DNA from: a virus
Length of the DNA: 21,543 bases
Virus record (IMG/VR): IMGVR_UViG_3300047195_000395
Span: 1 to 21,543 of that record
Strand: one strand, 5' to 3'
The position numbers and the translations under genes are program-made. Position 1 is the first letter of the stretch. Each line of letters opens with the position of its first letter. The notes beneath the pieces were generated by a model that saw nothing but the letters and a program-made list of their open reading frames with translations, searched no databases and was not told where the DNA came from. Of the stretch, positions 6,817-15,500 are shown one piece after another.

Positions 6817-7686
6817 ATGTTTAAGTGCCCAAGATGCAATGAAGAACATCTATCTTATAATTCATTGTCAAAACACACACGAATTACTTATAAATTAAGC
6901 GGCGAACAATTATATCGTGAATATTATAATATAAAAGAAATACCTACGTGTAAGTGTGGTTGTGGCATCCCTACAAAGTGGCGTATTGACCGTGGGTATG
7001 GTGAATATGTTGCTGGGCACAACGCAAGAATGAGCAATCCTATGGCAGGTAAAACGCACTCGGAAATAGCCAAGCAAAATATATCACAAAAACGTAAAGA
7101 AAAATTTGCTAACGGCGAGTATAATTTTATTAATTCAGAAAAATGGTCAACCGCTCAGAAAGAAGTTTGGAACCGCATTGGATATAAAGAAAAAATGAAA
7201 GAAGCTAGGGAAAATTCAGGTTGGCGCAAAAAATTATCTTCTGCACACAAAGGTGAAAAAAATTATTTTTACGGCAAAAAAAGACCGGAACACAGTAAAC
7301 TCATGAAAACTCCAGAAATGATGGAAAAGATATTTGCTAAACGTAGTATGACTGATATTGAACAGTTGATGGTGACTATGCTTGAGCAAATAAACGTTCC
7401 ACATCATTCACAGTTTTTTATCAAACACAATGATGATACCTACGCCTACGATTTCAAACTCAAAGAGTTGCCAATTTTAATTGAAGTGGATGGCGATTAC
7501 TGGCACGGTGGTCCTGGCACAAACAAACACGTTCCATTCGTTACAGAAGTACAGGATAACGATAATATCAAAGATGTCGTTGCCGAACAACACGGTTATA
7601 CGGTATTACGCTTTTGGGGCAGTGATGTTAAATCACGCCCCTTCTGGGTCATCCAACAAATATTATCATCTATATCCCCGACATAA
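6817..7686 (+). CDS. Putative homing endonuclease: zinc finger, NUMOD3 repeats, Vsr/DUF559-like nuclease domain
   Basis: This 289-aa protein is a probable selfish DNA endonuclease. The N-terminus has two likely zinc-binding clusters, CPRC (4-7) with H11/H20, and CKCGC (45-49). NUMOD3-like DNA-binding repeats follow (NPMAGKTHSEIAKQNIS, about 74-90; KNYFYGKKRPEHSK, about 148-161). The C-terminal domain (about 180-289) has the pattern of a PD-(D/E)XK-type Vsr/DUF559 nuclease: YDF with D212, then IEVDGDYWHG with E223, D225, W229 and H230, and finally GYTVLRFWGSDV. An upstream in-frame ATG at 6778 exists, but it lies inside the hairpin and has no ribosome-binding site. The ATG at 6817 has GGAG eight bases upstream and begins with the zinc finger. 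The gene is AT-rich like the GIY-YIG gene and unlike the tube gene beside it. Confidence 0.85.
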   Translation: MFKCPRCNEEHLSYNSLSKHTRITYKLSGEQLYREYYNIKEIPTCKCGCGIPTKWRIDRGYGEYVAGHNARMSNPMAGKTHSEIAKQNISQKRKEKFANGEYNFINSEKWSTAQKEVWNRIGYKEKMKEARENSGWRKKLSSAHKGEKNYFYGKKRPEHSKLMKTPEMMEKIFAKRSMTDIEQLMVTMLEQINVPHHSQFFIKHNDDTYAYDFKLKELPILIEVDGDYWHGGPGTNKHVPFVTEVQDNDNIKDVVAEQHGYTVLRFWGSDVKSRPFWVIQQILSSISPT

Positions 7687-7755
7687 AGTTATAAATTGCG
7701 GTGTGGAGATTTTGTATATAAAGTCATATAAAAACACTCTATTAAGACACTTTTT

Positions 7756-7767
7756 GATATTTATACT
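7756..7767 (+). promoter_or_regulatory. Putative phage promoter motif, copy 5
   Basis: GATATTTATACT differs from copy 1 at one base and ends 26 bases before the ATG at 7794. It is the only promoter candidate seen for the small BppU-like gene and the three fibre/spike genes behind it. Confidence 0.55.
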
Positions 7768-7793
7768 AGAGTCGTCTTTACAATGAGAATTCT

Positions 7794-8135
7794 ATGGCAG
7801 ATATTACCGATTTTCAAATTGGTCAAGGTGAAACATTCAAAGTTATGGTACAATTACTGAATCAAAGTAATAATAATATCCCATTGGACATAACAGACTA
7901 TACACTTACCGGCCAACTTCGTGAAAATTATACTACCGACGAACTTGCCGCTGACTTTACATTTGAAAAACTACAACCGTATCCCAGTGGAGCAGTGTTC
8001 ATTCAATTGCCCGCCGACACAACAGCAACGCTATCGCAAAGAAAATATGTATATGATATCACCCTCACCAGTGGATCAATCACTCGTAGAATTCTAGAAG
8101 GTGGATTAACGGTCAGACCCGCTGTAACGAGATAA
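7794..8135 (+). CDS. Small BppU-like structural protein ahead of the fibres
   Basis: This 113-aa protein resembles the BppU N-terminal (Ig-like) type of baseplate or fibre-associated domain. It begins with FQIGQGETFKVMVQLLNQ, continues with PLDITDYTLTGQLRENY (about 32-48) and ADFTFEKL, and ends in beta-strand-rich YVYDITLTSGSITRRILEGGLTVRP (about 82-107). The 'G-hydrophobic-LR' and 'YxYDI..T.G....L.G.l.V.P' pattern is typical of these small modules. It may link the fibres to the tail or be a small decoration; the sequence does not decide. It has its own promoter-like motif. Stop TAA-TAG is followed by the ATG of the first fibre three bases after TAA, suggesting coupling. Confidence 0.72.
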   Translation: MADITDFQIGQGETFKVMVQLLNQSNNNIPLDITDYTLTGQLRENYTTDELAADFTFEKLQPYPSGAVFIQLPADTTATLSQRKYVYDITLTSGSITRRILEGGLTVRPAVTR

Positions 8136-8138
8136 TAG

Positions 8139-11100
8139 ATGAGCGAAATAAAACTGGACATACCAAATTTATTGGTGGTAGTGGATAAAGGCGATCAATA
8201 TAATGTAAAACTGACCCCAGCATTAACCGTAACGTCGCAAACTGCTGGTACATTTTTTAAATATGCAGATTATGCAAATCTTGCAGGGCTTGCCACTTTA
8301 GCAACTACGGCATCTTATGCATTGGCTTCTGCGGGTACTATTACCGATGCTATTAATGCACAGACCGCCAGTACCGTATTGGGTGGTACACAATATTACC
8401 TTCCATTGTGGAGTAGTGCCACCACACTAACGTCCAGTTTAATATATCAAACCGGATCGAGTATACTCATTGGGTCAACCACACAACATACTCCAGAAGC
8501 ACCTGACGCGCTTGGTATATATGCGGGAGTAACTGATTCCTATAATCTACTGTCTGCGCACGGATCTATTGATAATTATTTACAATTAAATGTCAAGAAT
8601 TTTAGTACGGGAATAACGGCATCCGCAGATATCGTTGCATATAATGATAGTGATGTATTCCTCGACATGGGGGTGAATTCCAGTACGTATGACTTTGGTG
8701 GTATTGGTGGGCCAAACGATGCGTATTTCTTTGCAAGTTCGGTTGCGAGCGGTGAAGGCGATTTATTAATTGGTAATACCTCGCCAAATAAACGGATTAT
8801 CTTATTCACCGGCGGGGGTGACGCAGATGCAAACGCCCGAGTATATATCAATCCAGTTGGCGTCGTCGGTATTAATACCACACAATACAATGCAGTTCAA
8901 CCAGAAGCACTGACCGTCCGTGCATTAACTAACACCTATAATTTGATTAAGGCATCATCAAATATCAATAATTATAGTCAGATTGTTATGCAAAATGAAG
9001 CCCCTGGTACCAACGCTTCTTCTGATATCGTCGCCGCTGCAGATAATAGTACGGAAACGGTTAATTATATTGACATGGGTGTCAACAGTAGTGCGTTTAA
9101 TACGGGGTACGTCGGTGACGCCAACGATGCATACCTCTACTCCACGGCAAAACATTTACATATCGGTAACGTCTCCAATGAATATGTGGCATTTTTTGCC
9201 GGTGGTAGTGACGTAGACGTACATAATAAGTTTGTAATATCCCCGAACAATCAACACAGCATGACGGGATCGTTGACGTTGACGGGCACTCTTACAACAC
9301 TTGCGGGTACCATTAATAATATAACTGCCTCCTATGCAATGACGGCAAGTTATGTGTCTGGAGCAGCAAGTACATGGGACACAATTGCAAACAAACCATC
9401 GGGATTAGTATCCAGTTCTTCACAGATCAATACGGGATCGTTTAGTGGATCATTTACTGGTACATTAACGGGTACGGGTAGTTGGGCAGTTTCTGCGTCA
9501 CGGGCAACTACGGCATCGTTTGCAACTACCGCGTCGTATGTAGATTATACCAATGTGGCAAACAAACCTACGTTGATATCCAGTTCAACTCAAATTAATA
9601 CAGGATCATTTAGCGGATCATTTACAGGTACGTTTATTGGGACGGCAAGTGTCGCAAGTACGGCAGTAAGTGCATCATATGTATCAATATCGGGACTTCC
9701 TGTAGGAACAGTCTCCAGTTCTACGCAAGTCTCATATACAAGTATATCTAATGTTCCCGCTAATATCGTCAGTAGTTCTGCCCAAGTTACAGCACTGCTG
9801 CCAACCGGAGCGGTATCGAGCTCGGCGCAAATTAATACCGGTTCGTTTACGGGATCGTTTATAGGTACACATTCTGGTTCAACTTTTGGTACCGCAAGTT
9901 GGGCGTCTAATGTAATCAGTGCATCATATATCTCCCCGTCAGGACTGCCCTCAGGAGTAGTCTCCAGTTCGTCACAAGTCTCGTATACGGGACTCAGTAA
10001 TATCCCGACAGGTATAGTGTCCAGTTCTACTCAAGCAAGTACATGGACCGTTGCTACATCATCAATTGCCACGTCCGCATCTTACGCATTAACGGCAAGT
10101 TATGTAGCAGGAGCAGTTGCAGATTGGAATACATTAGCCAATAAACCAGCTGGGTTAGTATCAAGTTCTACACAAATTAATACGGGATCATTTAGTGGAT
10201 CATTTACAGGAAATTTTATCGGTACGAGTAGTTGGGCCAGTAATGTAATATCCAGTTCATTTGCTACTACTGCTTCTGCGGCCACGTCCATCACGTTTAC
10301 CCCAGCATCAGCGTCATTTGCAACCACAGCAAGTTATGCATTAAATGCTAGTGGTGGTACGGGAACCGGATTTCCATTCAGTGGATCAGCAATTATTACG
10401 GGATCGTTGTTAGTATCGCAGAGTGGAGTAAATGTTACAGGGTCGGTAAATGTATTGGGAAATATATCATCCACCGCAATAATTGCAACTACGATTACTG
10501 CAAGTAATGGAATTTCAACGTCAATCTCAGCATCAAATATTACCAATGGTATACCAACATCGAATGCATGGCAAACAAGTTTAAACGGATCATATTTTAA
10601 TAACTTTACATCCAACACAAATGTGTCAGAAATACTACGATTTGTTGCGGGACTATTGTCAGCATCAGCGCCAGATGCAGCTCCAAATACCAAAACGTTT
10701 AGTACCGTTACGGCAAACCAAGTTAATGCAACCACGGGTACAGTAACAGTAGGAAATGTTCCACAAGCTAGTACAAATGCAACAATTAACTATCTAAATT
10801 CCAGAGGATTTGCAACGGTTGGTAGTGCAATATTTGCAGGAATTAGTCCCATTTATACTGCAACTAATTATGGATATACCTATACATCGGTTGCCGCAGG
10901 AACAACCACTGTATCATCGTCAGTCGATGCACAATTGTTTGGTTTGGGACAACTATCATCCGGAACTCCCACCAATTTTAACGTATCGGGATCATTCACG
11001 TTTAAATTCAAAGATAATAGTACGAAAACCGACACCGCAACATCCAGTTCGGGTCAAATTATTACACAAACTGGTGCTGGAACAACTAATGGTGTAACCT

Positions 11101-12518
11101 TAGCAAAAATTAATACAGTAAATTCCGCAGTCATTCCCGCAGCATATCAAGATGGAAAGTTTGCGGCAGCGTTTGCACCGTCTCTATATACAGGAAGTGC
11201 AACCACGGTGAGTAGTAGTGGATATGTACACATTTCTGCATCTATTTCCATCGCAAGTGGGTCGGGATTATACAATACACCCATTACAAGTAGTAATGAA
11301 ATATTCTGGGCACCACTAGCAACCATATCCGCCAATATACCCGCACAAACTCCAACGGTAACGGGTTCTATGGCCGTATTAACCGCGACCTCACGGTCAT
11401 TGAGTGGTGCACCATACCTAAGTGGGTCAACGTATAGTCTCTCGGGGTCGGTGTCGGGTGCATTCAACCCGTTGTATTTTGTGGGAAATATTACGACCAC
11501 CGCAAATTCTGGGATCGGACTATCGGGAACTACGACAGTTACTACAAACGCCGCCGGAGTAGCTACTGCAAATGCGGTATATGATTCTACTGGAGTTACT
11601 GCTCGCGCAACATCAACCGTTCCTTTTGAAACCGATGTCATAAAAGTTAATCAGTTAGTTACATTTGCCGCAAGTACAAATACAAATATTGCACAATCTA
11701 GTATAACACCCACAACATTTACGATAACAACGAGTGGATTAAATAAAGCCGGAACCGCAACTACCAGTGTACAAACGGTAAACTATCATACCGCAGGAAC
11801 ATTTGGTCAGCCTGTATCAAGCGGTTCAATGGCGTATTGGGGAAGAAATCAAGGAACAGATACTTCCCCCAGCGGGTCAAGTACAACGGTAACGGAAGCA
11901 TTCTTAGGGGAAAATAATCGTATCCAATTAACTGATAGTGTACTATCCTTCACAGGAACCGCATGGAACACTGGGTCGGTGTTTTATAACTTGGGATCAA
12001 AGGATTTACAAGTAAAACCAGGATATTTAGTGACGCCGGGTGGTACAAACGGATATTGGATAACCAACCCAAGTTCGGCAAGTACATACAAATATTATAT
12101 ACGAAGATTCCAGGTATCTCCCGCATCAACAAAAACAACTATGACATTAAATTTGGGAGTTACATTATTAGATTGGGAATCTACATCGGCGGGAGTAGCA
12201 GCATTAATTTTATTTGAATCGTCAAACTCCACCACGCCAAATGTTACTGCAGGAAGAGCACGATTCTATGATCCTACCCAAACAACAGCACAATCTGCAT
12301 TCACCGTTGCCGCAAACACCGATGGAACGAACCCATTTGGGGCTAGCATTGATATATATGATAATAGTAATGGTGGCAGCGTCGCCTCAAATGTCTATAC
12401 AGTCGGCATCTACAACCCAGCCGGTATGATTTTGAATAGTACATATGATGAAATATATGTATTAGTTAGATATAACGGCGATCCAACTCCAATAACAAGT
12501 ATGACAGTAACATGGTAA
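8139..12518 (+). CDS. Giant tail fibre protein 1 (repetitive shaft)
   Basis: This 1459-aa fibre probably mediates adsorption. The N-terminus (about 1-60) is followed by two related modules of about 115 residues (about 120-240 and 254-367), each with 'DMGVNSS', '.NDAY.', an IGN turn and a Gly-Gly/Asp 'GG.D.D' patch. A Ser/Thr/Gly/Ala shaft follows (about 370-740). It has four copies of SS(S/A)(S/T)QINTGSF.GSF.G, SASYA-type spacers and NKP turns, likely a trimeric beta shaft. Residues about 745-1220 are beta-rich with less regular repeats, and about 1230-1459 form a distinct C-terminal domain (KPGYLVTPGGTNGYW, YKYYIRRFQVSP, ending MTVTW) that could be the receptor-binding tip. No S74 peptidase or chaperone signature was recognised. 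It shares shaft modules with the next gene. A long antisense open frame on its other strand is a codon-bias artefact. Confidence 0.88.
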   Translation: MSEIKLDIPNLLVVVDKGDQYNVKLTPALTVTSQTAGTFFKYADYANLAGLATLATTASYALASAGTITDAINAQTASTVLGGTQYYLPLWSSATTLTSSLIYQTGSSILIGSTTQHTPEAPDALGIYAGVTDSYNLLSAHGSIDNYLQLNVKNFSTGITASADIVAYNDSDVFLDMGVNSSTYDFGGIGGPNDAYFFASSVASGEGDLLIGNTSPNKRIILFTGGGDADANARVYINPVGVVGINTTQYNAVQPEALTVRALTNTYNLIKASSNINNYSQIVMQNEAPGTNASSDIVAAADNSTETVNYIDMGVNSSAFNTGYVGDANDAYLYSTAKHLHIGNVSNEYVAFFAGGSDVDVHNKFVISPNNQHSMTGSLTLTGTLTTLAGTINNITASYAMTASYVSGAASTWDTIANKPSGLVSSSSQINTGSFSGSFTGTLTGTGSWAVSASRATTASFATTASYVDYTNVANKPTLISSSTQINTGSFSGSFTGTFIGTASVASTAVSASYVSISGLPVGTVSSSTQVSYTSISNVPANIVSSSAQVTALLPTGAVSSSAQINTGSFTGSFIGTHSGSTFGTASWASNVISASYISPSGLPSGVVSSSSQVSYTGLSNIPTGIVSSSTQASTWTVATSSIATSASYALTASYVAGAVADWNTLANKPAGLVSSSTQINTGSFSGSFTGNFIGTSSWASNVISSSFATTASAATSITFTPASASFATTASYALNASGGTGTGFPFSGSAIITGSLLVSQSGVNVTGSVNVLGNISSTAIIATTITASNGISTSISASNITNGIPTSNAWQTSLNGSYFNNFTSNTNVSEILRFVAGLLSASAPDAAPNTKTFSTVTANQVNATTGTVTVGNVPQASTNATINYLNSRGFATVGSAIFAGISPIYTATNYGYTYTSVAAGTTTVSSSVDAQLFGLGQLSSGTPTNFNVSGSFTFKFKDNSTKTDTATSSSGQIITQTGAGTTNGVTLAKINTVNSAVIPAAYQDGKFAAAFAPSLYTGSATTVSSSGYVHISASISIASGSGLYNTPITSSNEIFWAPLATISANIPAQTPTVTGSMAVLTATSRSLSGAPYLSGSTYSLSGSVSGAFNPLYFVGNITTTANSGIGLSGTTTVTTNAAGVATANAVYDSTGVTARATSTVPFETDVIKVNQLVTFAASTNTNIAQSSITPTTFTITTSGLNKAGTATTSVQTVNYHTAGTFGQPVSSGSMAYWGRNQGTDTSPSGSSTTVTEAFLGENNRIQLTDSVLSFTGTAWNTGSVFYNLGSKDLQVKPGYLVTPGGTNGYWITNPSSASTYKYYIRRFQVSPASTKTTMTLNLGVTLLDWESTSAGVAALILFESSNSTTPNVTAGRARFYDPTQTTAQSAFTVAANTDGTNPFGASIDIYDNSNGGSVASNVYTVGIYNPAGMILNSTYDEIYVLVRYNGDPTPITSMTVTW
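9408..10208 (+). repeat. Shaft repeat array in fibre 1 (INTGSF module, four copies)
   Basis: The protein module SS(S/A)(S/T)QINTGSF(T/S)GSF recurs near bases 9410, 9580, 9803 and 10158, separated by SASYA/TTASYV spacers. Copies agree closely in protein but use different codons. Confidence 0.8.
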
Positions 12519-12557
12519 GTAAGATGACTATTCAGCACTCAATATCAAGAGAATATA

Positions 12558-15500
12558 ATGTCGATAGATAATACAAAGAAATCTGGACGGCTACTTCAAA
12601 GTAGACGATATACACATGATACACTTTCGGATTTCCAAGAAGCGTTTACATCCACATTGGATATTAATGCGGGTGATATTTACATTGACCAATCATTAAT
12701 ACCCACCAGTAGCCTACCATTCAGCGGTAGTGGTCAGCATTTAGCCACGTATTCGGGCAGTCTGAAATATTATTATCGACAAGCATTAACCAAATCAGAC
12801 TTAAATAACGAAGTCTGGTTTTTTCTCGTACCCTCTGCGTCATCGGCGGGCATTGGGGCACAAATAATTACTGGTAGTCAACAAACTAATTTCATTTCAC
12901 CTAAATATGCGGCACCAACCGTATTCAATAATACAGAAGGTACTCCCCCTGGATATGGGGTGGCAGTGTATGTATCTACCAATCCAACAACACCGGCAGC
13001 AGGTGATATTTACTCCACTGCTAATTACGCATTTGATTATAAGACCGGCGTATTGCAATTTAGTTCATCCGCAGTAGCACCAACTGCGGGGCAATATGTA
13101 TATATGTCCGCATATCAATATATTGGACGAACCTTAAGTTCCATAACCACACCAACTGGCGTAGTGTCTGCGTCATATGCACTTACGGCAAGCTACGTGT
13201 CTGGTGGAGCCGCAGATTGGAATACCTTGGCTAACAAACCCGCGGGGATAGTCTCCAGTTCTACTCAAATTAATACGGGGTCGTTTAGTGGGTCATTCAT
13301 CGGATCATTAACGGGCACTGGAAGTTGGGCGGTGTCTGCGTCCTATGTACTTCCAACCGGATTGCCGAATGGGATCGTATCTAGTTCTATACAGGTTACT
13401 ACCTTCTTACCAACCGGCGTGGTTTCTAGTTCTACGCAAATCAACACCGGTTCATTTACAGGATCATTTACAGGTACACTAATCGGCACTGGTAGTTGGG
13501 CTACTTCCGCATCATATGCAATTACCTCTTCATTAGCAATTAATAACATAGTAACAGCTAGTGTATCTAATACCACAATTACTTTTACAAAAGGTGACAA
13601 TACTCAATTTAGTGTTACGGTTGCGCAGTCTGGATCAGTGTCCACCGCATCATATGCAACATTGGCAGCAAGTGCATTTACCGCATCGTATGTAGATTAT
13701 CCGAACATTGCTAATAAACCCACGTTGATATCTAGTTCAACCCAAATCAATACGGGATCGTTTACTGGGTCATTTACGGGTACATTAACAGGAACCGGCA
13801 GTTGGGCAACTAACGCTATTTCTAGTTCATTTGCAACCACTGCTTCTGCAGCAACGTCCATTACCTTTACACCGACCACTGCTTCATTTGCCACTACGGC
13901 ATCTTATGCATTAAATGCAATTGCGACACTTCCTAGTGGACTTATTTCAAGTTCCGCGCAGGTTACCGCAAGTTTGGTGGGCACAACCATCAATCCCTCA
14001 ATCGTATCAGCAAGTACCGTGAGTGCGTCTGCATTACACGTTACTACATTGGCTACCGTTAAGGGTCCGTTAGAATTACAAAAGACTTCTACACCTTCTC
14101 CGATTAATGCAAATTCGGCATATTGGTTTGTGAGTGGAGCAAATAATAATTTTGGACAAGATTTATATTATACCCACAATGGTGATACCAACCGTATGGA
14201 TTGGTTTGAAGGAATGTTGGGGTCTAGTCTACTCTATGGCGGCATCGTCAGTTGGAGTGCGGCAAACATATACGTGTCCAGTGGATCAGGGTTAATTGTC
14301 AATCATAATGTATCCACGGGGTCGGAAGCATCACCGACAATTACCTATATACAATGGCCTAGCCAATCCGCTGCAATTTCTGGTATTAGTACACGGCAAG
14401 TTACCTATCTGTATATTGATACCACGGGCACGATACAACAACAAACAACTCCATTTACCCCCGAGCAATATTATCAATATATTCCCTTGGGAGCCGTTGG
14501 ACATTTTGATTATGCAAATGTTACGGCATTTGGTGGAAGCGTTACTACCCATTATAATCAAATTCAACAAACGAACACCTTTATTGATGCATTTGGACCA
14601 TTAAAATTAAGTGGATATACCATTACCGCACAACCATCATCATTACGATTAAGTGTTGGGTTAGGTAAGGGATTTATCCACGGGGGATTCTATAAGCAAA
14701 ATCCGAAACTTCCATCGGTAATTGATACTACTGCCGTAGTAACGGCAAGTATGGCACGGGTATATCGGTCTGGGTCAAATGGTAATATAAAATTTGATAC
14801 CAATGGGGGAGCAATGTATACCGTTACAGACCCGTCATTATATGATAATGGGACCGGTATATTAGCAGCAGTGGGAAATTCCGACTGGACCATTCAACGA
14901 GTATTTACTGATCCCGTAACCAATACGTTGTATGTATACTATGGTCAAAATAAATATGATACATATTTAAATGCAGTTGCTGCCGTCAACACGGACCCCT
15001 TTACGGAAGGTGTTGCAACTCAAGAATTTACAATATTTGCAGGATATATAATTGCAAAAGGCAATGAAACTAGTTTGGCATCTGCCGACTCCATGGTTGC
15101 TCAAGCAGGATTATTTCGAAATACTTCGGGCGCTAGTACGGGTGCAGGGGCAGCAACTACGGCATTAGATCAACTCACCGACGTTTCCATTATTTCTCCA
15201 AGTAATGGGCAAGCATTGGTATATAATGCAGGTGTCTGGAGTAATGCAACCGTTTCGACTTCTTCGTTTGCTACAACGGCATCGTATGTAACCTATGCTA
15301 ATGTGGCAAATAAACCCACGTTGGTGTCCAGTTCAACCCAAATTAATACGGGATCATTTACTGGATCGTTTATCGGTATATTCAGTGGGTCCACCTTTGG
15401 TACCGCGAGTTGGGCCAGTAATGCAACGTCTGCGTCGTTTGCCACCACTGCATCAGCAGCAACGTCTATCACATTTACTCCATCAACAGCATCATTTGCT

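Noticed and set aside
7687-7755. Possible tRNA or hairpin terminator after the Vsr-like nuclease
   Set aside because: No cloverleaf or GC-rich stem with a T-run could be drawn; only a 6-bp inverted repeat (7736-7741 with 7767-7772) was found.
7481-7786. A 101-codon + strand frame overlapping the end of the Vsr-like nuclease
   Set aside because: It lacks a ribosome-binding site, overlaps the conserved nuclease domain in another frame and runs through the promoter gap.
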